A stretch of 64,000 bases of DNA from an uncultured Lachnospiraceae bacterium (GTDB lineage: Bacteria > Bacillota > Clostridia > Lachnospirales > Lachnospiraceae), in NCBI GenBank assembly GCA_900316665.1, contig ONDV01000007.1, forward strand, positions 1-64,000, written 5' to 3'. Below are positions 44,763-55,257 of the stretch, piece after piece. The translations under genes and the position numbers were made by a program. The notes below the pieces were generated by a model. The model ran no database searches. It saw only the letters and a list, made by a program, of their open reading frames with translations, and had not been told where the DNA came from. The first letter of the stretch is position 1, and the number at the start of each line of letters is the position of its first letter.

Positions 44763-45623
44763 ATGTCGTATACATATATTGATCTTTATAATATGGGTAG
44801 AAAGAAACTGAAATTCATAGGAGATGACAGCGCATTTGATGCACGGGAACTTCTTCTGTTTGCTGCCGATATACCACTTAATAAATATATTGCCCTTGCC
44901 GGACAAGAAGCTCCATACTCTGTCTGTGAAAAATATAAAGAACTTATTAAGAAGAGATCCGAAAGGGTTCCTCTCCAGCAGCTGATGGGCAGATGCGATT
45001 TTTTCGGATATGAATTTAAAATAAACGAAGATGTTCTTATTCCAAGAATTGATACCGAGACAGTAATTGAGACCTGCCTTGATGCAGCAGAGAAAAGCGG
45101 GAAAAATCATTTAAAAATTCTTGACCTTTGTACAGGAAGCGGCTGCATCGGAATAACTCTTTTTCTTGAATTAAAGAAAATGGGAATAGAGCCGGATCTT
45201 ACGCTTTCAGATATTTCTGAAAAAGCGCTTATAGTAGCAAAAGAGAACGCTTCCCATCTGGGAGTGGATGCGAAGATTGAAAAGAGTGATCTCTTTTGTT
45301 CCTTGAACGGCTCATATGATATGATTGTATCGAATCCTCCCTATATAAAATCAGACGAGATAGAAGGTCTTATGCCGGAGGTATTCAGGCATGAGCCGCA
45401 TCTGGCTCTGGACGGTGGAGCTGACGGACTTCTTTTTTACAGAAAAATATTTAAAGATATAGGCTCTTATCTTGTTCATGGAGGAGTTTTTATAACGGAG
45501 ATAGGATATGATGAGGGTGAGAGTTTAATTAAACTTTATAAGAATAACGGCTTTTCGGATGTGAAAATAATAAAGGATCTTTCCGGGAATGACCGTGTGG
45601 CTTTTGGAAAGGCGGACAGATAA
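44763..45623 (+). CDS. prmC: Release factor glutamine methyltransferase PrmC
   Basis: The protein has 286 residues from the chosen start. It methylates the GGQ glutamine of release factors, and its substrate gene prfA lies immediately downstream. The SAM motif is [13 protein letters not shown], the catalytic NPPY is in [12 protein letters not shown], and [24 protein letters not shown] is typical. An upstream ATG at 44724 follows the rpmE terminator T-run by six bases and lacks a binding site, so 44763 is preferred, though its own site (TTGGGG) is weak. Low expression through read-through is likely. Confidence 0.92.
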   Translation: MSYTYIDLYNMGRKKLKFIGDDSAFDARELLLFAADIPLNKYIALAGQEAPYSVCEKYKELIKKRSERVPLQQLMGRCDFFGYEFKINEDVLIPRIDTETVIETCLDAAEKSGKNHLKILDLCTGSGCIGITLFLELKKMGIEPDLTLSDISEKALIVAKENASHLGVDAKIEKSDLFCSLNGSYDMIVSNPPYIKSDEIEGLMPEVFRHEPHLALDGGADGLLFYRKIFKDIGSYLVHGGVFITEIGYDEGESLIKLYKNNGFSDVKIIKDLSGNDRVAFGKADR

Positions 45624-45624
45624 A

Positions 45625-46701
45625 ATGTTTGAACAGCTTGAAGAGGCAGTAATGAGATCTGAAGAGATAGTCCGCGAGATGAGCGACAGGGAAGTGGCTA
45701 ATGATTCTGAGCGGCTGAAAGCTCTCCTCCGGGAGCAGGCTGAGATCATGCCTGTCGTAGACTGCTACAGGGAATACAAAAAAGCGAGTGACGCCATTGA
45801 GGAAAATATGGAGCTTCTCAGGGATGAAAATGACCCTGAGATGAGGCAGATGATAAAAGAGGATCTTCAGGAGGAAAAGAATCTGAAGGAAAAGAAGGCG
45901 CATGATTTAAAAGTTCTTCTCCTGCCTAAAGATCCGAATGACAACAGAAATGTGATCATGGAGATAAGATCAGGCGCAGGTGGCGATGAGGCGGCTCTGT
46001 TTGCTTCTGAGATTTACAGGATGTACTGCCATTTCATTGATAGAAAAGGCTGGAAAATGTCAGTCATGGAATCTGAACTTACCGGTCTTGGTGGAATTAA
46101 AAAGATCAATTTCTGTGTGGAAGGCAAGGGGGCTTATTCCATACTTAAATATGAGTCCGGAGTCCACAGAGTCCAGAGAGTGCCGCAGACTGAATCAGGA
46201 GGCAGGATACATACTTCTACCTGCACTGTGGCTGTCATGCCTGAGGCTGAGGATGTGGACATAGTTATTAATGAGAAAGATATAAGGATAGATGTTATGA
46301 GAGCATCCGGCAACGGAGGCCAGTGCGTAAATACGACGGATTCCGCGATCAGGCTTACCCACTATCCGACAGGAATCGTCATCTATTCACAGACTGAGAA
46401 ATCCCAGATCCAGAATAAGGAAAAGGCCTTCAATCTCCTTCGCACCAAGCTCTATGATCTGGAGCTTCAGAAGAGGCAGAAGGAAGCCTCTGACGAGCGC
46501 CTGTCTCAGATAGGCACAGGTGACAGGTCGGAGAAAATAAGGACATATAATTTTCCTCAGGGCAGGGTGACCGATCACAGAATAAATCTTACCATATATC
46601 AGCTCGACCGTTTTCTGGACGGAGATCTGGAGATGATACTCGATCCTTTGATTGCTGCTGATCAGGAGAAGAAACTTCTTCGCATGAATGAAGAAAAATA
46701 A
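45625..46701 (+). CDS. prfA: Peptide chain release factor 1
   Basis: The protein has 358 residues. It reads UAA and UAG stops and triggers peptide release. The GGQ motif is in [33 protein letters not shown] marks RF1 with its PxT-type anticodon region nearby, and the N-terminal helical domain is intact. The start at 45625 lies one base after the prmC stop, coupling translation to its methylase. AddB follows after 12 bases, so one transcript from prmC to addA is likely. Confidence 0.96.
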   Translation: MFEQLEEAVMRSEEIVREMSDREVANDSERLKALLREQAEIMPVVDCYREYKKASDAIEENMELLRDENDPEMRQMIKEDLQEEKNLKEKKAHDLKVLLLPKDPNDNRNVIMEIRSGAGGDEAALFASEIYRMYCHFIDRKGWKMSVMESELTGLGGIKKINFCVEGKGAYSILKYESGVHRVQRVPQTESGGRIHTSTCTVAVMPEAEDVDIVINEKDIRIDVMRASGNGGQCVNTTDSAIRLTHYPTGIVIYSQTEKSQIQNKEKAFNLLRTKLYDLELQKRQKEASDERLSQIGTGDRSEKIRTYNFPQGRVTDHRINLTIYQLDRFLDGDLEMILDPLIAADQEKKLLRMNEEK

Positions 46702-46713
46702 AGGAGGCTCTTT

Positions 46714-49700
46714 ATGTCACTCAGACTGATACTTGGAAGATCCGGCAGCGGCAAATCATATTTTGCCGTATCTGATCTTTTGAAAAAAGCCGAAAAAGAT
46801 CCCTGGAGGCACTATTATTATATTGTGCCTGAGCAGTCAACCATGGATGCCCAGAAACTTTTGTGTCATATGTCAGAGACAGGCGTTATCACTAATGCCG
46901 AGGCACTGTCATTTGACAGACTGGCCAGAAGAGTTTTTTCAGAAGTGAATGCCGACACAGGAGAAGTGCTGGGTGAGGACGGTAAAAATCTGATCCTTAC
47001 CATGGTTGCAGAAAAGCTGAAAGGTTCGCTTCATTCAGCAGGCAGAAACATCCATAAAAAAGGTTATGTATCAGCCATAAGGTCTCTGGTGTCAGAATTT
47101 ACTCAGTACGGTATAGAGCCGGATGACGTTTTGAATTTCGGTTCGATCGGTAATGCGACTCAGGAATTCAGGGACAGAATATCAGACATCAGCCTCATTT
47201 ATTCTTCATTTCTTGATGCTTTGGAGGGAAAATATTATACAGCCGAACAGATACCGGAACTTTTTATAAGATTCATGGACAGAAGCTCGATAATATCGGG
47301 TTCTGTCTTTGTTTTCGATGGTTTCACAGGCTTTACTCCACTTCAGTATGAGGTGATCAGAAAAATTTTGAGAAAAGCATCATCAGTTGATGTGACTGTG
47401 ACAATCGACTCAGATGCAGATCTGGATGAAGAGCCTGATGATTCCGATCTTTTTTGCATGAGCCGGGAAATGATAAGGAATCTTTATGATATAGGAGAAG
47501 AAGAGCATACGGATATATCTGATCCTATAAGGATATCCGGAGTGAAAAGGACATCACCGGATTCAGCTCTCGGATTTCTTTCAGCAAACATTTTCAGGGA
47601 CAAGCCGGTTTATTATGTAAGAGATGACGGTATAAAAATAGTAAGGCTTCATGATCCTAGAACTGAATTAAGATATGTCGCTTCTCTCATAAAGAGACTT
47701 GTATCTTCAGGAAAAAGATATAAGGACATAGGTATTGCCGCGACAAATCTGGATGCATACAGCATCTATGCCCCGTATATTTTCAGTGAATATGACATAC
47801 CTCTTTTTATTGACAAACGTCTGACACCCGACTGGCATCCCCTGGTTTTATTCGTAAGAGCCTATGCTGATGTCCTGCTCTCTGATTTTTCTGTAAGATC
47901 TGTTATGGCATTCTTGCGGACAGGAATAGAGCTGGTGCCGAAAAATGACGCCGACAGGCTTGAACTTTATCTTATGAGTACAGGTATAAGGGGGAAGAAG
48001 GCTTATAAAGAAGATTTTCATATAAAACCTCGTGGCTTTGATGATGATCATATCAAATCCGTAAATTCAGTAAGGAACAAGATATGGAAACTCTTCGAAC
48101 CTAATATTATTGAAAATCCTGAATCAGATCATAAGGTATCCGATATGGTCTCATCAATAAATGGAATAATTGCTGATTCCGGCGCCCTCGATATGCCGGA
48201 TCAGATGTTACAGGATGAATTTTTCCATGATGAGGGAAGAAAAAAGATATTCCGCGATGTCTTTCAAAAATATATGGATCTGCTGGACAAGACAAAGATG
48301 CTGATCGGTGATGAGTCGATGAGTCTTTCAGACCTCATAGAGACAGTGGACGCCGGAATAGAGACCTGGAAGATGGGTTCCGTTCCTTATTCTGATGATA
48401 TGGTGATACTGGGTGATCTGACAAGGTCAAGGATAGGAAACGTAAAAGATCTGATAATCATAGGTGCATGTGATTCCTACCTTCCCATCGACCAGTCGAG
48501 AGCCGGACTTATATCGGATTTTGAACGGCAGGAACTTATCCGGAATGGATTTTTTATAGCGCCTGATGCGAGGAAGAAGACTTTTCAGGAGAAATTCTAT
48601 CTTTATCTCAGCCTGTCAAAGCCCTCAGAAGAGCTTTTTATCACTTTCCCTGAGAGACTTGAGGATGGTTCCAATGTCCAGCCGGCTTATCTTGTAAGAG
48701 ATATATTGAATATTATAAAGCCTCTTAAGATCGATGAGACGCCGGCAAATATGGCTGTTCCGGTTACAGAAAAGGAGGCGGAAAGATATCTCGGTGTGAT
48801 GCTGCGTGACATGGCTGATGACCCGTCTGGAATCACGGAAGAGAATTGCCTGAAAAGAGCTGCCGGTCTGGCGTCGTATTTCAGAAAATACGATAAAGAA
48901 AAGCTGGACCTTATTTTGAAAACAGTATTCTATTGCCATAAGGATGAGGATTTAAAAAAGAATACAATTGATGAACTTCTCAGCGGGGACAGGAAGGGAA
49001 GTATATCGAAGATAGAGGAATATGAGAGTTGTCCTTACCGTTATTTCCTGAAATATCTTCTCGGAATCAGGGAGACGGATACATCTGACTTTGGATCTAT
49101 TGATAAGGGTATTATCTTCCACAGGATCTTGGAGCTTTATTCTAAAGAAGCCTGCAGGGGCGGACGGACTTTTAATGATATAAAACCTGAAGATTCAGAA
49201 GCAATATTAAAAAAGAGCATTGATAAGGCATATCTCGAATACAGATCTGCCATTAGCGAGCCTGAATGGAATACCATCTTTTCTCTGGAACAGATGAAGA
49301 CTTCCATTGGTTATGATATTGACTTTATAAGAGCAGGATATGATCTGGGACACGGCTTTGTGCCTGAGGCATTTGAGATGAGTCTTTTGAAGACTTATGG
49401 TGCGATAGATGCTCTTAAATTTGAGCTGCCGGACGGGCGGAGCCTTCTTTTCGACGGAAAGATAGACAGAGTCGACAGGATGAGTAAAGACGACATTGAC
49501 TATATGAGAATAATTGATTATAAGAGCACCGGAGCTGCGATTTTAGACCCAAGCCTTATCAGGGGCGGCATCCAGCTTCAGCTTTTATTCTATATGTATG
49601 CCGTGATCTCCGGAGAGTCAGAAAAGTCCGGAAGAAATATACTTCCGGGAGAAGCCGCATATTTTCATCTGATGTTTAGTGACAGTGATGCAGGTAACAA

Positions 49701-50085
49701 AATTAGGGATGAAGATATAAAAAATGCGCTTCTTAAACCAGTATCAAGTGACGGGTTAATGCTAAGTGACGGCAGTGTCGAAGAAGCTATTGACTCTGAA
49801 TCAGAAAAAAGATCTCCATTATTTCCGAAAAATGACTTTATTCTTAAAAAAGATAATTTTCTGGAACTTATGTCAGATACCAGGGATACAATAAAAACGG
49901 CTGTTTCTGATATATACGGCGGAAAGATCGCCATGACGCCATATAGATATAAGGGGATAACAAACGAGACGCCCTGTAAAAAGTGCGCATACCGCTCCGC
50001 ATGCAGCTTTGATCCGTCAATACCGGGATACAAATACAGGGAAATAGAGAAGAGACTGCTGTTTTCAGAAGAAGGAGAAGAGTGA
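46714..50085 (+). CDS. addB: ATP-dependent helicase/nuclease subunit AddB
   Basis: The protein has 1123 residues. With AddA it resects double-strand ends for recombination. Walker A is GRSGSGKS (8-15); AddB helicase motifs are degenerate beyond this, as expected. The C-terminal RecB-like nuclease carries the metal-binding FDGKIDRVDRM and IIDYKSTG. Four cysteines for the iron-sulfur cluster are visible: one in YESCPYRYF (near 772) and three in CKKCAYRSAC (near 1089-1098). AAAGGAGG precedes the ATG. AddA starts one base after its stop. Confidence 0.95.
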   Translation: MSLRLILGRSGSGKSYFAVSDLLKKAEKDPWRHYYYIVPEQSTMDAQKLLCHMSETGVITNAEALSFDRLARRVFSEVNADTGEVLGEDGKNLILTMVAEKLKGSLHSAGRNIHKKGYVSAIRSLVSEFTQYGIEPDDVLNFGSIGNATQEFRDRISDISLIYSSFLDALEGKYYTAEQIPELFIRFMDRSSIISGSVFVFDGFTGFTPLQYEVIRKILRKASSVDVTVTIDSDADLDEEPDDSDLFCMSREMIRNLYDIGEEEHTDISDPIRISGVKRTSPDSALGFLSANIFRDKPVYYVRDDGIKIVRLHDPRTELRYVASLIKRLVSSGKRYKDIGIAATNLDAYSIYAPYIFSEYDIPLFIDKRLTPDWHPLVLFVRAYADVLLSDFSVRSVMAFLRTGIELVPKNDADRLELYLMSTGIRGKKAYKEDFHIKPRGFDDDHIKSVNSVRNKIWKLFEPNIIENPESDHKVSDMVSSINGIIADSGALDMPDQMLQDEFFHDEGRKKIFRDVFQKYMDLLDKTKMLIGDESMSLSDLIETVDAGIETWKMGSVPYSDDMVILGDLTRSRIGNVKDLIIIGACDSYLPIDQSRAGLISDFERQELIRNGFFIAPDARKKTFQEKFYLYLSLSKPSEELFITFPERLEDGSNVQPAYLVRDILNIIKPLKIDETPANMAVPVTEKEAERYLGVMLRDMADDPSGITEENCLKRAAGLASYFRKYDKEKLDLILKTVFYCHKDEDLKKNTIDELLSGDRKGSISKIEEYESCPYRYFLKYLLGIRETDTSDFGSIDKGIIFHRILELYSKEACRGGRTFNDIKPEDSEAILKKSIDKAYLEYRSAISEPEWNTIFSLEQMKTSIGYDIDFIRAGYDLGHGFVPEAFEMSLLKTYGAIDALKFELPDGRSLLFDGKIDRVDRMSKDDIDYMRIIDYKSTGAAILDPSLIRGGIQLQLLFYMYAVISGESEKSGRNILPGEAAYFHLMFSDSDAGNKIRDEDIKNALLKPVSSDGLMLSDGSVEEAIDSESEKRSPLFPKNDFILKKDNFLELMSDTRDTIKTAVSDIYGGKIAMTPYRYKGITNETPCKKCAYRSACSFDPSIPGYKYREIEKRLLFSEEGEE

Positions 50086-50086
50086 T

Positions 50087-53000
50087 ATGTCCGATATGCA
50101 TTTTACCGGAGATCAGAAAAAAGTCATTGATCTGGATGGCAGAAATATATTGTGTTCGGCGGCAGCAGGCTCCGGAAAGACGGCCGTCCTTGTTGAGAGG
50201 ATAATAAGAAAGATTACTGATATTAAAAATCCTGTCGATGTCGACAGGCTGCTTGTCGTGACTTTCACCAGAGCCGCAGCTGCCGAGATGAGGGACAGGC
50301 TTCGGACAGCTCTTGATGACAGGCTTTCTGACACTGATGACATGAAAATGAGGCGGCTTCTGAAGAGGCAGAAGACTCTCCTTGGTCATGCCAGTATATG
50401 TACTATCGACAGCTTTGCTCTGGATGTTACCAGGAATCATTTTAATGATTGTGGTATTGATCCTGAGTTTCGGACTGCCGATGACAAGATGCTGAAGCTT
50501 TTAAGGAAGCAGACTGCCGGCGGAGTATTAAAGAGGCATTTTGAGAGTGATGACAAGGTCTTTTCTGATTTTATGTCTGTTTACGGAAGAAATAACAGCG
50601 AAGATACTGTTATCGAAATGATGGATAATCTATTGAAAAAGGCTGACAGTTTCCCCTGGCCTGAAAAGTGGATAGATGAATCTGTTTCCATATATAAGGC
50701 AAAGACTTTTGATGATCTTTTAAAAACTCCTCTTATGGGGAAAATAATAAGCCTGGAAAGGAGCTTTCTGAATGTTTTATTAAGCACTTTCGAGGTCTGG
50801 GCGGAATATGTGACGCCAGAAGCGGAAGTGATATATAAATATTCAAAAGGAGAAGCTGAAAAAATAAGAAATATTCTTGATAAAGAGAATGACTTGGATT
50901 TTATCGATGCCGTAAGAAGGATCGAATTTAGTGCTTTTCCAAGATCTAATTCAAAAGCCCTGACAGATGCCGATAAGCTGATACATAATGAAATTAAAAA
51001 CCAAAAAGATGCTTTAATGAAGTCTGTATCTTATAAAAGCTTTATTTGGTTTCGGAATACATTTAATGTTGCTGACAATAAATCCAAGAAGAATAAGAAA
51101 GAAGAAACTGAAAAAACTAATGCAGTTTCAGCTGAAAAAATCGGCATTGAAAAGATCCTGTCAGAAATAAAAGAAATTGAGCCTGTTGTAACGGAGCTGG
51201 CAAGCCTTACAAAGGAGTATAGAAAAGAACTCCTGAAGGCCAAGATGAAAAGAAACGAATATGAATTTTCGGATATAGAGCATTTTGCTCTTGATATTCT
51301 GATAGACAGCGAGACCGGTGCGCCAAAGCCTGCTGCAATTGAATTACGGAAACGCTATTCCGAGGTAATGATAGACGAATATCAGGATTCGAATGATCTT
51401 CAGGAGATGATATTCAAGGCTGTATCGAGGTCGGATTCAGACCACGGCAATTATTTTATGGTCGGTGACGTAAAGCAGTCCATATACAGATTCAGGGAGG
51501 CAAGACCTGAAATCTTTATTAACAAATTGAAAAATTCTTCAGAAGATCCAAAAACGAATAATGTTGCCCTTACTCTTTCTATGAATTTCAGGAGCCGAAG
51601 AGAAGTATTGGACTGCACAAATATGGTATTTGGAAAGATAATGAAAAAAGATGCCGGCGGGATCGATTATACAGAGAAGGAAGAGCTGAATCTTGGAAGA
51701 ACTGATTTTCCTGAAGGCGAGAATGACGAATATAAACCGGAATATTTATATACTTATAAATCAGATAAAGACAGTGATGATGAAGATTCAGAGTATAAGA
51801 TAATAGCTGAAGAAATATTGAAGCTGAAAAAAGAAGGCAGATTATACGATAAGGCTACAGGCGGATTCCGTCCTGTTTCATTTAAGGATATTGTCGTCCT
51901 GTCGCGCTCATCCACTGATTTTCCGGATCTTTATGATTGTCTCCTGTCTTATGGCATACCTGCATATATGGAGAAGAAGACGGGGTATTTTACTACAGTG
52001 GAAGTGGAAAATATCCTGTCGATCCTTGAACTCATTTCAAATCCTTATCAGGACATTCCGGCAGCTTCTGCCCTGAGTTCGCCTATGTTTTCAGGCAGCC
52101 GGGAACTGATGGCTGAGATAAGGATAGAGTATCCCGATATGCCTTTTTCCGATGCCGTATGGTCATTTGCATCCGATCATCATGACGAGAAAGGTTATTG
52201 TAATAACGCTGCCGTAAATTTATATGATACATTGGAAAAGCTCCGCGCACAATCGCCGGTTCTGACCGTTCATGAAATCCTTCAGGAGATATATAAGATC
52301 ACCGGTTATCTGGATTATGTAAGGCTTCTGCCTGGCGGAGATGTGAGGAAGGCAAATCTCGAAAAGCTTGTTGACAGCGCATATGATTATGAATGCAATG
52401 TGGGTGGCAATATAAATGATTTTGTAAATTATATAAGAGACAGAAAAAAATATGAAATTGAGGAGGGCGAAGCATCGGTATCAGGCGAAAGAGATGATTT
52501 AGTAAGACTCTCTACCATCCATAAGTCAAAAGGTCTGCAGTATCCTGTAGTAATACTTATGAAAACGGATGCGGATCTTTTTAAGTCACGCTCCGGTTCT
52601 GACTGTGTAATGACTTCTGATTATGGAATTACGATAAAAAAACGCAAAGGGAAATATAAGGTGAGGACAAAGACATTTATTTCCGATTCGCTTGATCTTA
52701 TTAATAAGACAGATGAGCTGGGTGAGTATATAAGGCTTTTATATGTGGCTATGACAAGAGCTGAAGAAAAGCTGATTTTTACAGGAAGTTTTAAGAAAAA
52801 AGATCCTGAAAAATACGAGAAAACCAATGACTTTCCTGATATTTTCTCCATGAATTCTTTTTATAAAATGCTTCTTCCTGTTAAAGACACGGCCTATATT
52901 TTTGAAGACAGGACAGGGGCTTATGAAAGACACGAAAAAGATCCGGCTGTAAGATACAGCACGACGCTTAAAAAGAAGATTACGAATCTGTCCAAGAAGG

Positions 53001-53716
53001 GTTTAGATGAGGAAGCTGATGCCATAAGACAAATTATCACAAAGGAATATCCTTACGGTAAGGCAGGTGGCGTAAAGCAGAAGTATTCTGTCTCTGAATT
53101 CAAGACAATGGAGATAGACAGGCTGTCTCCCGAAATAAAAAAGCGGGACATAGAAGATGGGACGGACCGGAAAACAGACGGCCCGTCACCTGGAGCAGTC
53201 AGAGGAACAGCTTACCATAGAATTATGGAAGTGATTGATTTTGAAAAAGATTATAAAAATCTTTCTGATATTGAAGGCGAGATAAAAAGAATAACAGGTC
53301 TTGGATTAATAAACGAATCGGATGCAAATCTTATTGATCCTTCTGATATATTTTCTTTTTTCAGTTCAGATCTTGCGGGCAGAATGAAAAAAGCTTCTGC
53401 AGCCGGAAAGCTCTGCCGGGAAATGCCGTTTGTAATGACAGAAAAGGCTGAAACCCTTTTTCCTGATGGCGGCTTTGAAGAAGGAGATGACGAGATCCTT
53501 ATTCAGGGAATCATTGATGCCTGGTTTATAGATGATGGTAAAGTCTGGCTTCTTGACTACAAGACAGACAGGGTGAATGATCCTGACAGACTCATCATGC
53601 TTTATAAAAAGCAGCTCGATCTCTATTCTGAGGCGCTTCAAAGGCGCATGGGAATGGAACTTGGTGGCTCATATCTTTTCTCCTTTTATACAGGGAGGGA
53701 AGTACGATATAAATAA
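50087..53716 (+). CDS. addA: ATP-dependent helicase/nuclease subunit AddA
   Basis: The protein has 1209 residues, an SF1A UvrD-like helicase with C-terminal nuclease. Motif I is SAAAGSGKTAV (near 24-34). Others are TFTRAAAAEMRDR, the Walker B region VMIDEYQDSND, GDVKQSIYRFR, LSMNFRSRREVL, the late STIHKSKGLQYP and YVAMTRAEEKL. The nuclease site is in QGIIDAWFIDD and WLLDYKTDRV. A lysine/glutamate-rich stretch near 320-350 (NKSKKNKKEETEK) looks like a flexible insert. It directly follows addB and no terminator is seen after it. Confidence 0.95.
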   Translation: MSDMHFTGDQKKVIDLDGRNILCSAAAGSGKTAVLVERIIRKITDIKNPVDVDRLLVVTFTRAAAAEMRDRLRTALDDRLSDTDDMKMRRLLKRQKTLLGHASICTIDSFALDVTRNHFNDCGIDPEFRTADDKMLKLLRKQTAGGVLKRHFESDDKVFSDFMSVYGRNNSEDTVIEMMDNLLKKADSFPWPEKWIDESVSIYKAKTFDDLLKTPLMGKIISLERSFLNVLLSTFEVWAEYVTPEAEVIYKYSKGEAEKIRNILDKENDLDFIDAVRRIEFSAFPRSNSKALTDADKLIHNEIKNQKDALMKSVSYKSFIWFRNTFNVADNKSKKNKKEETEKTNAVSAEKIGIEKILSEIKEIEPVVTELASLTKEYRKELLKAKMKRNEYEFSDIEHFALDILIDSETGAPKPAAIELRKRYSEVMIDEYQDSNDLQEMIFKAVSRSDSDHGNYFMVGDVKQSIYRFREARPEIFINKLKNSSEDPKTNNVALTLSMNFRSRREVLDCTNMVFGKIMKKDAGGIDYTEKEELNLGRTDFPEGENDEYKPEYLYTYKSDKDSDDEDSEYKIIAEEILKLKKEGRLYDKATGGFRPVSFKDIVVLSRSSTDFPDLYDCLLSYGIPAYMEKKTGYFTTVEVENILSILELISNPYQDIPAASALSSPMFSGSRELMAEIRIEYPDMPFSDAVWSFASDHHDEKGYCNNAAVNLYDTLEKLRAQSPVLTVHEILQEIYKITGYLDYVRLLPGGDVRKANLEKLVDSAYDYECNVGGNINDFVNYIRDRKKYEIEEGEASVSGERDDLVRLSTIHKSKGLQYPVVILMKTDADLFKSRSGSDCVMTSDYGITIKKRKGKYKVRTKTFISDSLDLINKTDELGEYIRLLYVAMTRAEEKLIFTGSFKKKDPEKYEKTNDFPDIFSMNSFYKMLLPVKDTAYIFEDRTGAYERHEKDPAVRYSTTLKKKITNLSKKGLDEEADAIRQIITKEYPYGKAGGVKQKYSVSEFKTMEIDRLSPEIKKRDIEDGTDRKTDGPSPGAVRGTAYHRIMEVIDFEKDYKNLSDIEGEIKRITGLGLINESDANLIDPSDIFSFFSSDLAGRMKKASAAGKLCREMPFVMTEKAETLFPDGGFEEGDDEILIQGIIDAWFIDDGKVWLLDYKTDRVNDPDRLIMLYKKQLDLYSEALQRRMGMELGGSYLFSFYTGREVRYK

Positions 53717-53752
53717 ATTAATGATGTGGACTGTAATCATTTAATTTTGTCA

Positions 53753-53781
53753 TTGTGCATGTCTTTTGTTTGTAATATAAT
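53753..53781 (+). promoter_or_regulatory. Promoter for the small acidic protein and PrsA-like lipoprotein
   Basis: TTGTGC (53753-53758) and TATAAT (53776-53781) separated by 17 bases, 50 bases before the next start codon. Confidence 0.6.
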
Positions 53782-53831
53782 CGTTTTTGCTTTAATTAAG
53801 AAATTCGATTCATTTGCGGAGGCTTTTATTT

Positions 53832-54095
53832 ATGACTAACGAATTAGATGATATGGCATTGACGGCTTTTCTTGAGGATCAGTGCAGATTGTTTCCTGAG
53901 CCTGTATGCGATTCGCTCGAATCAGCGGAAGTGTTTTTGGAGGACTGCCTGGCGGTAGTCTGTGATGACAGAGATGAAGTAATAGAGTATTTAAGCGAGA
54001 ACGCCGATACTGAGGGAATGACAGATGATGAGATAATCGATTCTCCGGAGGTGTTTCCTCTTGAGGATGGAAGATTTCTGGTTGTGGAAGGTTAA
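53832..54095 (+). CDS. Small acidic conserved hypothetical protein
   Basis: The protein has 87 residues with a strongly acidic composition (many Asp and Glu) and no signal peptide or membrane segment. The order LFPEPVCDSLESAEVFLEDCLAVV, then EVIEYLSE, then EVFPLEDGRFLVVEG looks like a small alpha/beta domain. I recall similar Lachnospiraceae proteins that are sometimes labelled glyoxalase, without support for that activity. The start at 53832 is behind CGGAGG; the frame opens at 53814. The foldase gene begins three bases after its stop. Confidence 0.75.
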   Translation: MTNELDDMALTAFLEDQCRLFPEPVCDSLESAEVFLEDCLAVVCDDRDEVIEYLSENADTEGMTDDEIIDSPEVFPLEDGRFLVVEG

Positions 54096-54098
54096 GCA

Positions 54099-55100
54099 GT
54101 GAGAAAATTAAGGGCTTTTTCAGCTATCAGAGTAACAGCGGGCGCAGTAATTATTTCATTTGCGCTGACAGGATGCAGCGCTGCCGGGAGACAGATATAT
54201 TTTTCATCAGGAACCGGAGTGTCTTCCGTATTTCGAATAGGGAGATTCAAATGCCCTCAGTCTGAAGCCAGGGTATATCTCTTGAATTACAGAAATATAT
54301 ACGGCAGGAGTGAGGAGACCGATCTCTTTAACGCTGATATTTCAACAGAGGGACTCGACAAGAGCATAAGAAATGCGGCGCTTGAGCACCTCTCCGAGGT
54401 CTATGCGCTGAAACTGTATGCGGGAGATCATAAGATTGCTCTCGACAGTCAGGAGAATGACAGAGTATCTGAAGCAGCGAAGAAATATTACGAGTCTCTT
54501 ACTGACGATGAAAAAAAATACATTGGCGCTGATGAAGATGACATAAGGGAGATGTATGAGAATCTGGCAGTAGCCATGAAGGTTTATAATAAGCTTATCG
54601 GAAATGTGAGTGATAAGGTCAGTGAGGATGAGGCAAGGGTTGCTGACTGTGAGATGATCGTGACTAAAAAGAAGGAGAATGCCGAAAGGGCATATGAGTC
54701 AGCGAAAAACGGAGTGGCTTTTTCCGAACTCTCCCAGTATTCTGATAAGCCGTCCATAACCGCTTTTGTAAAGAGAGGTGAACTTCCTTCTAATGTTGAA
54801 AAGACTGTATTTTCAATGGAAAATGGTGAGACATCCGGGCTAATTAAGGGAGAGGATGGAAAATATTATATAATAAAATGTATTTCCAAATTTGATAAAA
54901 AACTTTCCGAATCAAACAAAATGGAAATTGTAAAAAAACGGCAGAAAAAACAGATAAAGAAGATCATATCGACTCTTGACAAAAAGTATTATTCAGAGCT
55001 GAATACAAAAAGATGGAATGGAATAAAGATGCCTGATTCAGGTAAATTAAAGACTGATTCATTTTTTTCTGATCTGAATGACTATATTTCTTATCAGTAA
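54099..55100 (+). CDS. PrsA-like peptidyl-prolyl isomerase lipoprotein
   Basis: The precursor has 333 residues with a lipobox LTGC (cysteine near 27) after a hydrophobic signal. A SurA-N-like helical region (about 60-180) is followed by a parvulin-type segment (about 180-275): CEMIVTKKKENAERAYESAKNG, FSELSQYS, RGELPSNVEKTVFSMENGETSGLIKGEDGKYYIIK. It should assist folding of secreted proteins outside the membrane. The start is GTG at 54099, three bases after the previous stop with AAGG upstream. The parvulin part is short, so catalytic activity is uncertain; a chaperone-only role is possible. Confidence 0.82.
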   Translation: MRKLRAFSAIRVTAGAVIISFALTGCSAAGRQIYFSSGTGVSSVFRIGRFKCPQSEARVYLLNYRNIYGRSEETDLFNADISTEGLDKSIRNAALEHLSEVYALKLYAGDHKIALDSQENDRVSEAAKKYYESLTDDEKKYIGADEDDIREMYENLAVAMKVYNKLIGNVSDKVSEDEARVADCEMIVTKKKENAERAYESAKNGVAFSELSQYSDKPSITAFVKRGELPSNVEKTVFSMENGETSGLIKGEDGKYYIIKCISKFDKKLSESNKMEIVKKRQKKQIKKIISTLDKKYYSELNTKRWNGIKMPDSGKLKTDSFFSDLNDYISYQ

Positions 55101-55173
55101 TCATTACTGCATATTTATTTGTTTCGTTCATTATTTCGTGTCTTTTTCATGTAGTTTTTAGATAAAATTGTAA

Positions 55174-55201
55174 TTGCCATTTTTTTAAAAAAGTTTATAA
55201 T
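55174..55201 (+). promoter_or_regulatory. Promoter of the DUF6465 gene
   Basis: TTGCCA (55174-55179) and TATAAT (55196-55201) separated by 16 bases. Confidence 0.65.
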
Positions 55202-55257
55202 AATTTTAACGATAAATATTATCGATGGGAACCAACAGGTTAACAGGAGGAAATGTT